Below, piece by piece: positions 17,059 through 24,731 of a stretch of DNA of 46,137 bases. A model generated the notes under the pieces. That model did not search any database. It was not told the DNA's origin and saw nothing but the letters and a program-made list of their open reading frames with translations. The stretch comes from Anaerolineae bacterium (GTDB lineage: Bacteria; Chloroflexota; Anaerolineae; Aggregatilineales; UBA2796), in NCBI GenBank assembly GCA_025055255.1, contig JANWYI010000023.1:7026-53162 (forward strand), read 5' to 3'. The position numbers and the translations under genes are program-made. Each line of letters opens with the position of its first letter. Position 1 is the stretch's first letter.

Positions 17059-18908
17059 AGCGCTTGTTGTGCATTAAAATCTCAGACATCGGCGATTTGG
17101 TCACAGCGACGCCTGCGCTCGGCGCGCTGCGCGAAACATTTCCAAGCGCGCGCCTTGACGTGCTGACCAGTGCGCACGCTGCGCCGATCCTCAATGGTAC
17201 AGGACTCGCTGACCAAGTTTTGACCTTTCCTCTGCGCGCCTACGAACGCGCAGCGGATGTCTTTAAGCCTTCTGCACTGCGCCAGCTGTTGACTCTCATC
17301 CGCTATTTGCGCGCGCAGCGCTACAACGCTGTGTTGCTCTTCCATCAGCTCAGCACGCGCTTTGGCGCGCTGAAACATGCCGCTGTAGTGCTCAGCACAG
17401 GCGCGCCGATCCGAGCAGGGCTGCAAAACGGACGTGGCTGGTTTTTGACGCACAGCGTCGCCGACCGCGGCTTTGGCGCGTTACATCAAGCGGCATATTG
17501 GCTGAAAGTAGCGGCACTGCTCGGCGCGCCTGAGTCGCCTGAGCGTTTTCCGCTGCGCGTCGGCATTTCAGAGGCTGACCGTGCTTGGGCAGCGCAACAG
17601 TTGCCTGAGTCAGGCTATGTGGCAGTCCACAGCGGCAGCGGCGCCCTAAACGTAGCACGGCGCTGGACAGCTGAAGGCTTTGCCGCAGCAGCAACGCACT
17701 TCGCAGCGCAGCGCGGCGCAAAAGTTGTGCTGCTCGGCGCGGCAGGCGACGATGTTGAGATGCTGCGCGCGCAGTTGCCAGCGCCGTACCATGACCTAGT
17801 CGGCAAGACGACGCTCGGTCAGTTAGCAGCCGTACTGGAGCGCTGCGCGGTCTTCATTGGCGGCGATAGCGGCGTGATGCATATCGCCGCAGCCATTCCA
17901 CACCTCGCGCTTTACACGCCGTTCGGACCGACTAATCACTTCGCATGGCAAGCATGGCGTCCAAACGGCGACGCGGCTGTGATTGCGCGCTCAGGCGTCC
18001 TGTGTTCGCCATGCGCATATGTCGGACACAGCGTCGGCTTGCGCAGCGGCTGCGCAGCGCGCACTTGTATGCGGACGCTCACGCCTGAGGCGCTGCTCAG
18101 AGGAGAGAGTCGGCTAGAGGTAGCGCAGCGGACGCGCAAACCTGCTCTGGAAGTGCTGGGTGTGCCGATAGATGGGCTGACTTTTGCCGAGTTGCTCGAC
18201 CAGATCGGCGAATGGGTGCGCGAGGCAAAGACATTACAGCTGATTTGCACAGCAAATCCAGAGATGGTCATCTCAGCCCAGCGCGACGTGCTGCTCTACA
18301 CAATCTTGCGGCGCGCGGCATTGGTCACAGCTGATGGAGTCGGCTTGCTTTGGGCGGCGCGGCATTTGGGCATACGTCTGCCAGAGCGCGTCACAGGTTC
18401 TGACGGCGTTCCGCTGATCGCAGAGCGCGCGGCGCGCGAAGGCTGGCGCCTGTTCTTGTTGGGCGCCGCAGAAGGCGTAGCGGCGCGCGCAGCGGAAAAA
18501 CTCTGTCAGCGTTTCCCGAACTTGCAAATTGTAGGCACGCACAGCGGCGATCCAGTGCCTGAGCAGGAAGATGAGATCGTGGCGGCGATCAACAGCGCAA
18601 GGGCGGATATTTTGCTCGTGGCGTATGGCTCGCCGCTGCAAGAGAAGTGGATCGCGCGCAACGCGGCGCGTCTACAGGTGAAAGTGGCAATGGGAATCGG
18701 TGGCACGCTTGACTTCATTGCAGGCACGGCACAACGCGCGCCGATCTGGATGCAGCGCGCAGGTTTGGAATGGCTGCATCGCCTGATCAAGCAGCCATGG
18801 CGTTGGCGGCGCATGGCGAGCCGCTTGCCGCGCTTTGTGATTGCCGTGCTGCTGCGCGGCTCGCGTCCAAGACGTGACTTTGAAGGCATTGGCGGTCGCT
18901 ATGGCTAA
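17049..18908 (+). CDS. fusion of GT9 (heptosyltransferase-like) and WecG/TagA/CpsF (GT26) glycosyltransferases
   Basis: A 619-residue protein with two complete glycosyltransferase domains. Residues about 1-345 are GT9: ISDIGDLVTATPALGALRE at the start and VFIGGDSGVMHIAAAI plus LYTPFGPTNH in the donor half, as in ADP-heptose:LPS heptosyltransferases. Residues about 366-600 are WecG/TagA: LEVLGVPIDG, CTANPEMV, ADGVGLLWAAR, then LPERVTGSDG, YGSPLQEKWI and RAGLEWLHRLIKQPWRWRR, all in family order. WecG/TagA enzymes add N-acetylmannosamine-type sugars to undecaprenyl-PP-GlcNAc. The true start is the ATG at 17049 (an upstream in-frame ATG lies inside the GT4 gene); GAGG precedes it. One polypeptide could add two successive sugars. 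Confidence 0.87.
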   Translation: MRLERLLCIKISDIGDLVTATPALGALRETFPSARLDVLTSAHAAPILNGTGLADQVLTFPLRAYERAADVFKPSALRQLLTLIRYLRAQRYNAVLLFHQLSTRFGALKHAAVVLSTGAPIRAGLQNGRGWFLTHSVADRGFGALHQAAYWLKVAALLGAPESPERFPLRVGISEADRAWAAQQLPESGYVAVHSGSGALNVARRWTAEGFAAAATHFAAQRGAKVVLLGAAGDDVEMLRAQLPAPYHDLVGKTTLGQLAAVLERCAVFIGGDSGVMHIAAAIPHLALYTPFGPTNHFAWQAWRPNGDAAVIARSGVLCSPCAYVGHSVGLRSGCAARTCMRTLTPEALLRGESRLEVAQRTRKPALEVLGVPIDGLTFAELLDQIGEWVREAKTLQLICTANPEMVISAQRDVLLYTILRRAALVTADGVGLLWAARHLGIRLPERVTGSDGVPLIAERAAREGWRLFLLGAAEGVAARAAEKLCQRFPNLQIVGTHSGDPVPEQEDEIVAAINSARADILLVAYGSPLQEKWIARNAARLQVKVAMGIGGTLDFIAGTAQRAPIWMQRAGLEWLHRLIKQPWRWRRMASRLPRFVIAVLLRGSRPRRDFEGIGGRYG

Positions 18909-19881
18909 GTCAGGTTTGCGGAGGTTAACGGCGCGCTTGGCGCAGTGGCGCGTCGCTGTTGTCGGCGACGTTATCTTAGATGAGTATTTAATCGGCACAG
19001 CCAATCGGCTCAGCCGCGAGGCGCCGATTCCAGTGTTAGAGTTTGTGCGGCGCGAGGTGATCGCAGGCGGTGCAGCCAATCCTGCCATGAACGTTGCGTC
19101 GCTAGGCAGTCAAGCTGAGCAGATCGGCGTGATCGGCGCTGATGAGAATGGCGAGACTTTGTGCGCGCTGCTCAACGCGCGCAAAGTTGGCACAGACGGC
19201 TTGATCGTGGACGCTACACGCCAAACGACGACCAAGACGCGCATCATGGCACAAATCGGCTTGCGCTTCCCGCAGCAAGTGGCACGCCTAGACCGCGTCG
19301 ATCGGACGCCGATTCGGTCAGAGATTGCCGCACAAATTGGCGCGCGGCTGCAAATACCGCTAGACGCGATCATCTGCTCCGACTACCTGAACGGCTTGCT
19401 GACTCACGAGGTGATCGCGCATGTCCGCGCGCAAAAAGTGTTGCGCGTGGCAGACGCGCAAGGCGAGCTGGATAAATACGTCGGCTTTGACGTGGTGAAG
19501 TGCAACGCAGATGAAGCGGCGCACTACTTGCGGCGCGACCTACGCACAGACGCAGACTTCGCAACAGCAGCGCGCGAGCTACGCGAGCATCTGCGGCTGA
19601 GCGGCGGCATCTGTTTGACGCGCGGCGCGCGCGGCATCACTGTGGCAGATGGCTCAGGCGTGCAGCACGTGCCTGCGCCACAGGTCGAGGATGTGTATGA
19701 CACAGTCGGCGCGGGCGACACAGTTGTGGCAGTTGTAACTTTGGCGCTGTTAGCAGGCGCAGACTTGGTCACAGCGGCGCGCCTAGCGACGTATGCAGCG
19801 TGCGTTGTCATCAGGCGCGTAGGCAACTACGCGCCGAGTCAGGCTGAGCTGGTTGCCGAGATTTCTGCACACGGCGACTAA
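18901..19881 (+). CDS. PfkB-family sugar kinase, heptose-7-phosphate kinase (HldE domain I) type
   Basis: A 326-residue ribokinase/PfkB kinase close to the N-terminal domain of HldE/RfaE, which phosphorylates D-glycero-D-manno-heptose 7-phosphate at C1 on the way to ADP-heptose. VVGDVILDEYLIGTANRLS and the APIPVLEF segment are HldE-like, GGAANPAMNVASLG is the PfkB sugar-binding Gly-rich motif, and DTVGAGDT carries the catalytic base (Asp273). The nucleotidyltransferase domain of bifunctional HldE is absent, so another protein must make the ADP-sugar. The start ATG at 18901 overlaps the stop of the GT9-WecG gene; a longer frame beginning inside that gene is unlikely. Its linkage to a GT9 domain supports a heptose-containing glycan. 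Confidence 0.78.
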   Translation: MAKSGLRRLTARLAQWRVAVVGDVILDEYLIGTANRLSREAPIPVLEFVRREVIAGGAANPAMNVASLGSQAEQIGVIGADENGETLCALLNARKVGTDGLIVDATRQTTTKTRIMAQIGLRFPQQVARLDRVDRTPIRSEIAAQIGARLQIPLDAIICSDYLNGLLTHEVIAHVRAQKVLRVADAQGELDKYVGFDVVKCNADEAAHYLRRDLRTDADFATAARELREHLRLSGGICLTRGARGITVADGSGVQHVPAPQVEDVYDTVGAGDTVVAVVTLALLAGADLVTAARLATYAACVVIRRVGNYAPSQAELVAEISAHGD

Positions 19882-19901
19882 AAAAGCGGCGCAGCGCCGC
19901 T
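19880..19901 (-). terminator. rho-independent terminator of the tRNA-Gln unit
   Basis: A perfect seven-base stem (AGCGGCG with CGCCGCT, loop CAG on the plus strand) is followed on the minus strand by six U. The U-run overlaps the TAA of the convergent sugar-kinase gene. The same hairpin may also slow plus-strand transcripts, but there is no U-run in that direction. Confidence 0.8.
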
Positions 19902-19909
19902 CTGAGGTG

Positions 19910-19981
19910 CTGGGGAGGCAGGATTCGAACCTGCGAATCGCGGATTCAAAGTCCGCTGCCTTGCCGCTTGGCCACTCCCCA
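19910..19981 (-). tRNA. tRNA-Gln (anticodon TTG)
   Basis: Read on the minus strand, the 72-base gene folds into a full cloverleaf. The acceptor TGGGGAG pairs with CTCCCCA and the D arm is GTGGCCAAGCGG. The anticodon stem CGGAC/ATCCG-type surrounds loop CTTTGAA with anticodon TTG, and the T arm carries GGTTCGAATCC. The U1-A72 pair and discriminator G are tRNA-Gln identity features. CCA is not encoded, so it must be added by CCA-adding enzyme. It has its own promoter and terminator. Confidence 0.97.
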
Positions 19982-19993
19982 AGATACGCGCAA

Positions 19994-20022
19994 AGTGTAG
20001 CATAGTCCTGAGCGCGTGGCAA
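19994..20022 (-). promoter_or_regulatory. predicted promoter of tRNA-Gln
   Basis: On the minus strand TTGCCA (20017-20022) and TACACT (19994-19999) are 17 bases apart. The predicted start lies about six bases before the mature tRNA 5' end. Confidence 0.7.
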
Positions 20023-20103
20023 GGCTGAATCGTACAGAGACAAAGCTCGTGCGCTAGGCGAGAAAACACCCTCAAATTATGCTGAAGCGATAGCTCACGT
20101 GCG

Positions 20104-20802
20104 CTAGAGACGGATCGGCTTGAGCAGCATATCCATGCCAACGGCGCGCATCGCGTTATCCTGCGCAGTGTCCATTGAGACGCGCACGTCAAAGTACATG
20201 CCGCCGAGCGGCTCAAAATGCAGCTGATCGGCGTCAACGGCTTGAAAAGCATCTATGCGCACGCGCACAGCACGCCCTGCTTGGTCAGGCACTATACTCA
20301 GCTTAGCAGGCACGGCTGCTTTGTCCACAGGCACAATGAGCGAGAATTCAGCATTGCTCAACGTAGCGCCTAAAGCGCTGGCGCGCAGTGTGAGGTGAAC
20401 AGGCTGCGGCAAGAGCGGCGTGTTTGCCGTTGGCGGATTGACGCCGACGAACAGATCAGTCGCTATGTTAGCGGGTAACACACGCGGCATGACGACCGTC
20501 AAGCGGCGCGGCACTCTGGGCAGTTCAGCGCGTCCGCCACTGCTGGCTGCCTGTGCTGCATCATACTCTGCCAGCTGCCGTGCCGCAATTTGACCGTCGC
20601 TCGTCAGCTCATATTTGTCGGAGACGAACTGAATCAGCCGAAAATTGATCAGGCGCCGAATAGCGCGTCCGACCAGCCGCGCTGAGAGCTGTGTGCCGCG
20701 CTCGATTTGGGCGCTTTCAGCTGCCGCTTGATGTTTGTACAGGAAACGCAGCACTTCCAATGCTTCGAGAGGCAGCCGCTGAAGCGTGAAAGGTAGCTCC
20801 AT
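20104..20802 (-). CDS. hypothetical protein with winged-helix-like N-terminus
   Basis: A 232-residue protein. Residues about 10-80 look like a winged helix: LEVLRFLYKHQAAAES, QLSARLVGRAIRRLINFRLI as the recognition region and FVSDKYELTSDGQIAARQLAEY as wing and last helix, like MarR-type or archaeal-type DNA-binding domains. Residues about 95-232 are predicted beta-rich (VHLTLRASALGATLSNAEFS, AVRVRIDAFQAVDADQLHFE) with no membrane helix and no family I recognise. It may be a regulator with a ligand or oligomerisation domain, or a FHA-like/CARDF-type sensor module. It has its own promoter, downstream of the methyltransferase gene. Confidence 0.7.
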   Translation of the reverse strand: MELPFTLQRLPLEALEVLRFLYKHQAAAESAQIERGTQLSARLVGRAIRRLINFRLIQFVSDKYELTSDGQIAARQLAEYDAAQAASSGGRAELPRVPRRLTVVMPRVLPANIATDLFVGVNPPTANTPLLPQPVHLTLRASALGATLSNAEFSLIVPVDKAAVPAKLSIVPDQAGRAVRVRIDAFQAVDADQLHFEPLGGMYFDVRVSMDTAQDNAMRAVGMDMLLKPIRL

Positions 20803-20849
20803 AGGTCATGCGTTACTTTCTTTTGCTGCTGAGAGAAGGTTGAATACTG

Positions 20850-20877
20850 AGTCTACACGATTTGTACGTTTGGTCAA
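20850..20877 (-). promoter_or_regulatory. predicted promoter of the winged-helix gene
   Basis: On the minus strand TTGACC (20872-20877) and TAGACT (20850-20855) are 16 bases apart, leaving a leader of about 40 bases before the ATG at 20802. The -35 box abuts the stop codon of the upstream methyltransferase gene. Confidence 0.55.
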
Positions 20878-21786
20878 CTAGCGCACAGCGCATACGCGGA
20901 TCAGCAGCGGTTGCCAGAGCAGACTGCCATCTTCAGCACAGTGTGGCGCAAGCGCTGCTTGCCACTTAGCTAGGCAGGCTTGCTGCGCTGACTCGGCAAG
21001 CGCCTGAAAAGGCAGACGTCGCGGCGCCCACGCCAGCTTATAGGCAATAAACGCCTGTACGCTTGGAAAGCGGACACGCACAAATGCTGCCTCGCGCGCC
21101 CAGACCAAACTGAAGCCTGCCGCCTTGAATGCCGTGTAGTAGTCTTCCACGTCTTGCATGTGAGCCTGCCATGCCTCAGGTAGATTGAAATCAAACGCTG
21201 CGCTGACGCCTGCTACCTCGATAGCTTGCTCGAAGGCGACGTCAAAAGCCTGTGAAAGTGCATCAAGCGCGCTCCACTCTTGGCACAGCAGCAGTCCATG
21301 CGGACGCAACACGCGCGCTAACTCGCGCAGTGCGTGACGCGGCGCGCTATGATTTAGTCCAAAAGACGCGCCAATCACGTCTACGCTTGCGCGCGGCAAC
21401 GGCAATTGATGTAGGTCAGCTTGCCACAGAGCTATACGCGGCGACGCTGCGTCGCGCAACGCTGCTCTGGCAACAGCTAACATCGGCGCTGAGATGTCCA
21501 CGCCAATGACGCGCCGCGCAAAACCTGCCATGTGCCGTGCCAACACACCTGTACCTGTGCCAACATCCAGCGCAAGGCGCACATGCGGACAGACGCCGCG
21601 CTGCGGTAGGTCGAACGGATCGTAGAGCGTGCCTTGTGCATTTTCGCGCACACAGCGCGCGATCCACGCGGCAAGGCTGCGCGCAAAGGCACTCATCGGC
21701 TGCGCAATGGCAGGCTCATAATGCGGCGCGGTCTGTGCGTAGAGCGCGCGAACGCTTTCAAGACCTGCTGGACTCATTGAGGTCAT
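20878..21786 (-). CDS. class I SAM-dependent methyltransferase
   Basis: A 302-residue methyltransferase. Motif I is LALDVGTGTGVLARHMAG, the acidic end of strand 2 is VIGVDISAPML, and IALWQADLHQLPLP is the motif around the adenine contact. VIGASFGLNHSAP follows, and ELARVLRPHGLLLCQEW is the post-core strand/helix. This is the UbiE/BioC-like Methyltransf_11 layout; the substrate cannot be deduced. The start overlaps the histidine kinase gene by 29 bases. A second in-frame ATG nine bases on (21777) is equally possible, as neither has a clear Shine-Dalgarno. It belongs to the response regulator-kinase transcript. Confidence 0.83.
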   Translation of the reverse strand: MTSMSPAGLESVRALYAQTAPHYEPAIAQPMSAFARSLAAWIARCVRENAQGTLYDPFDLPQRGVCPHVRLALDVGTGTGVLARHMAGFARRVIGVDISAPMLAVARAALRDAASPRIALWQADLHQLPLPRASVDVIGASFGLNHSAPRHALRELARVLRPHGLLLCQEWSALDALSQAFDVAFEQAIEVAGVSAAFDFNLPEAWQAHMQDVEDYYTAFKAAGFSLVWAREAAFVRVRFPSVQAFIAYKLAWAPRRLPFQALAESAQQACLAKWQAALAPHCAEDGSLLWQPLLIRVCAVR

Positions 21787-24046
21787 TCAAAGGCAAATGC
21801 ACTGTGAAGGTACTGCCAACGCCTTGCTGGCTCTCGACCGTGATCGTGCCACCGTGTAGCTCGACGATCTGCTTGGCAATGGTCAAGCCTAAGCCTGTGC
21901 CGCGCACATTCTGGACGCCTCTTGCGCGGAAAAACGGCTCAAAAATGTGGACTAATGCCTCAGGTGCGATGCCGATGCCTGTGTCTGCCACGCTCAGGCA
22001 CGCTAACTCGATATCGCCTTGCCTGCAAGTGTACAGCCGAACGCGCACATTGCCGCCTGCAGGCGTGTAGTTCAGCGCGTTAGCGATTAGATTGTCTACG
22101 ACCTGAGTCAGGCGCACAGGATCGGCGCTCAGGCTGACACACTGCTCAGGCAATAGTAGCTCAAAGCTGATTTGACGTTCCGCAGCGCGCGGCACATGCA
22201 TCTCAAAGGCAGAGCGCACCAGCTCACAGAGATTGACGGTCTCGCGCTGCAGAATTGGCGTGCCTTGCTCGAAGCGCGGCAAGTCAAGCAGATTCTCTAC
22301 AAGACGCGCCAGATGATTGACCATCTGCTCCATCACTTCGAAGTGCTTTTGGCGACCGTTAACGTCGCGCCGAGCAAGGTATAAGCGCAGTTTCAGGTTC
22401 GTGATCGGCGTGCGCAGCTCGTGTGAGGCATTTGCGATGAAGCGCTCGCGCTGCTCCTGCAGCAAGCGCTCACTTGTGACGTCGCGCACGAGATTTAGCT
22501 GACCAATCGGTTCATCTTGCGCATTGCGGACAATGGTCGCTGTTAGCGCACAATCGAAGACACTGCCATCTTTGCGCACTGCTTCAAACTCAACCCGCCA
22601 AGGTTTGCGCGCTCTGCCCGCCTCTCGCAGACGATCACGCGCCTTTTCGAAGAAATCGGGATCGCGGAAAAAGCGCTTAAAAGTGACCAATGGCTGATCG
22701 AGCAGCTCATCCTTAGTACAGCCAGTCATTTCCAAGAAAGCTGTGTTGACGTAAAGTGTGCGCTGTGTCCTCAGGTCAAAATACACTAAGCCGTCGGTCA
22801 TGTTCTCAACAATCGCCTCGAAGAGCGCGCTGCGCTGCGTCAGCTGAAGCGTCCGCTCTTGCACGCGGCGCTCTAGCTCAGCGGCATAGCGGCGCGACTC
22901 AGCATATAGTCGTGCGTTCTGCAAGGCGACACCTGCTTGCACGGCAAAGACGCGCAGCAGCTCAACGTGCTGCTGTGTAAAGTGATTGCGCTGCTCGCTG
23001 TTCAAATTGAGTATGCCGATCACTTGGTCTTGAACAGCAATTGGCATGCCGATGTACGACTTGACCCAAGCTTGACGTTCCAAAGGAATCCAGCGCGGAT
23101 CGGTCTCAACGTCGGCAATCCAGCGCGGTTGGCGCGTGCGCACCATCTCATCGAAAACTCTGCGCAGCTCAGGCGCGAGCGTGTAACGCTCGACGTGCGA
23201 CACTTTCTCTTCAGGAAAGCGCCAATAGGCAAGCCGATATGCACCATCATCTGCCACAATGACGCTAGCGCTGCTGTACGGCACAACACGCCCAACATTG
23301 TTCAGAATGCGCGTCATGACTTCGTCTAGGTCGAGCACGCTGGTCAGTGCCAGATTAATGTCGCTCAAGGCTTCGGTCATCGTACGCTGTTCACGCACCT
23401 GCGCCTGCGAGGTGCTGAGAATGTTCAACATCCTGCGCTCACGCCGCCCCAAAATCAAGCTAATCGCAGTTAACGCAAGAATCAGGAATGTGCTGATTAG
23501 AGCAACCGCCATAATACCTTGTGCATGTAAATTGGTCTGAGCGAGGACGACCTGATTAGGCAGGCTAATGCCAACTTGCCAAGTCTGCGCGTTCAGCCTG
23601 AACGTTGACCACGCAGCGAGCGTCGGCAAGCCGTTTGCATCATTGTAACGGCTAATGCCTTCGAAAGTAGTGGCATGTAATGGCGATCTAACTGCTGACT
23701 CACTTGCCGCCGCGCCGTGCCGACAAGTGCTACAGTAGACCCAGACCTGAGCATTAGTGAACGTTTCTAAGGCGGCTAATGCCTGCTTTGCGCGCGCTGC
23801 AACGAAGGCTTCAGCGTCGCTCGGCATAACTAGACCGATTTCATCGCGCAGCAGAGCATGTATGACAGGGATTATTTGGTCTAGGGCTTTTTGACTGCGC
23901 GCTTCAAAGGCGATGAGCGCCACTTGGCGCTCATGCTGAATAGAATGAAGCGCAGACAGCCAGACTAGTGCAATCAAGGCGCTGGCAGCCATGCAAGTTA
24001 TGCCCAGCTTCCAGCAGCAGCGTGCTATACTCAGCAAGTGTCGCAT
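21758..24046 (-). CDS. membrane-bound sensor histidine kinase (GAF-PAS-HisKA-HATPase)
   Basis: A 762-residue histidine kinase. TM1 spans about 14-34 and TM2 about 178-200, enclosing an external sensor of about 140 residues with a CSTC pair followed by RHG. Inside are a GAF domain (about 225-375), a coiled coil with ELERRVQERTLQL, a PAS domain (about 400-530), HisKA with SHELRTP (His542) and a HATPase domain. The last has N box NLIANALNYTP, G1 VADTGIGIAPEAL and G2 RGTGLGLTIAKQI. All catalytic boxes are intact. It follows the single-domain response regulator by 13 bases, making a clear two-component pair; the signal is unknown. Confidence 0.92.
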   Translation of the reverse strand: MRHLLSIARCCWKLGITCMAASALIALVWLSALHSIQHERQVALIAFEARSQKALDQIIPVIHALLRDEIGLVMPSDAEAFVAARAKQALAALETFTNAQVWVYCSTCRHGAAASESAVRSPLHATTFEGISRYNDANGLPTLAAWSTFRLNAQTWQVGISLPNQVVLAQTNLHAQGIMAVALISTFLILALTAISLILGRRERRMLNILSTSQAQVREQRTMTEALSDINLALTSVLDLDEVMTRILNNVGRVVPYSSASVIVADDGAYRLAYWRFPEEKVSHVERYTLAPELRRVFDEMVRTRQPRWIADVETDPRWIPLERQAWVKSYIGMPIAVQDQVIGILNLNSEQRNHFTQQHVELLRVFAVQAGVALQNARLYAESRRYAAELERRVQERTLQLTQRSALFEAIVENMTDGLVYFDLRTQRTLYVNTAFLEMTGCTKDELLDQPLVTFKRFFRDPDFFEKARDRLREAGRARKPWRVEFEAVRKDGSVFDCALTATIVRNAQDEPIGQLNLVRDVTSERLLQEQRERFIANASHELRTPITNLKLRLYLARRDVNGRQKHFEVMEQMVNHLARLVENLLDLPRFEQGTPILQRETVNLCELVRSAFEMHVPRAAERQISFELLLPEQCVSLSADPVRLTQVVDNLIANALNYTPAGGNVRVRLYTCRQGDIELACLSVADTGIGIAPEALVHIFEPFFRARGVQNVRGTGLGLTIAKQIVELHGGTITVESQQGVGSTFTVHLPLNDLNESSRS

Positions 24047-24059
24047 TTCCCTCGTTTGC

Positions 24060-24446
24060 TCACTCGCTTTCGCTCAACAAGCTGCGAATGATGTTCTCAA
24101 GGCTGCGTGGCGTTACAGGCTTGGTCAAGACCATGTTCACCATGCTAACGTGATGACGCTCTAGCATGAGCGGGACAGCCGTCAACACCACTATTTTAGT
24201 CTGAGCATAGGCAGGATCGCTACGAATCTGCTCCAGAATCTGAACTCCGCTGATTTCTGGCATAGCAAGGTCTAGCACGATCAAGGTCGGGATAAGTTCG
24301 GCTAAAATTTCAAGAGCGCGTCTGCCGCTCTCCGCTTTGTAGATTGCGCAGTCCAAGCGCGTCAGGGCTACCTCAAACAAGGTGAGCAGGTCAGCTTCGT
24401 CATCTATGAGCAGGATAGAGCAAGGGCGCTTCTCAGTTGACGTCAT
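24060..24446 (-). CDS. single-domain response regulator
   Basis: A 128-residue receiver domain with no output domain. Acidic pocket residues Asp15/Asp16 are in ILLIDDEADLL, the phospho-acceptor Asp59 in LIVLDLAMPEISG, Thr89 in IVVLTA and Lys109 in VLTKPV, so phosphorylation should be normal. It is the first gene of the transcript that continues into the histidine kinase. Without a DNA-binding domain it must act by protein contact or as a phospho-relay. Minus-strand TATAAT at 24492-24497 is a good -10, but no convincing -35 precedes it. Confidence 0.9.
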   Translation of the reverse strand: MTSTEKRPCSILLIDDEADLLTLFEVALTRLDCAIYKAESGRRALEILAELIPTLIVLDLAMPEISGVQILEQIRSDPAYAQTKIVVLTAVPLMLERHHVSMVNMVLTKPVTPRSLENIIRSLLSESE

Positions 24447-24535
24447 GTTGAGTGCCTTTACCGCGCGGCAGGTCTACATCATCGTTTTCCGATTATACCC
24501 TCTTGTCAGCGCGTTTTTAATGCTACGCTTTATGA

Positions 24536-24557
24536 CTCTTATAACTTCGTTATAGAG
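24536..24557. repeat. inverted repeat in the divergent spacer before the HerA-like gene
   Basis: CTCTTATAA and TTATAGAG form a hairpin with one bulged base around CTTCG. It lies between the divergent response regulator and HerA-like ATPase genes, so it could be an operator. The rest of this 285-base gap is AT-rich with a possible plus-strand TATAGT near 24675 but no clear -35. Confidence 0.4.
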
Positions 24558-24731
24558 GTGTTTTATTAGTTTATGCATAGTGAAAAAAGCGTTTCAAAAC
24601 TTTCTGTGTGGCATAGCGTCTAGTTCATTGAACAGCAGACTGATTCGGTCAAATGTTCCTAAATGTGGTATGCTTATAGTGACGGACGCACAGCCTCAGC
24701 GTCCGTCTTGGAGAGAAAGGTCAGCAGAACC

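Noticed and set aside
23700-23760. Haem-c attachment site in the histidine kinase sensor
   Set aside because: The motif is C-x2-C-x-H, not CxxCH, so covalent haem attachment is not expected.
24541-24554. Sequence resembling one arm of a loxP site
   Set aside because: There is an extra T, no second arm at the right spacing and no recombinase nearby; the match comes from the local hairpin.
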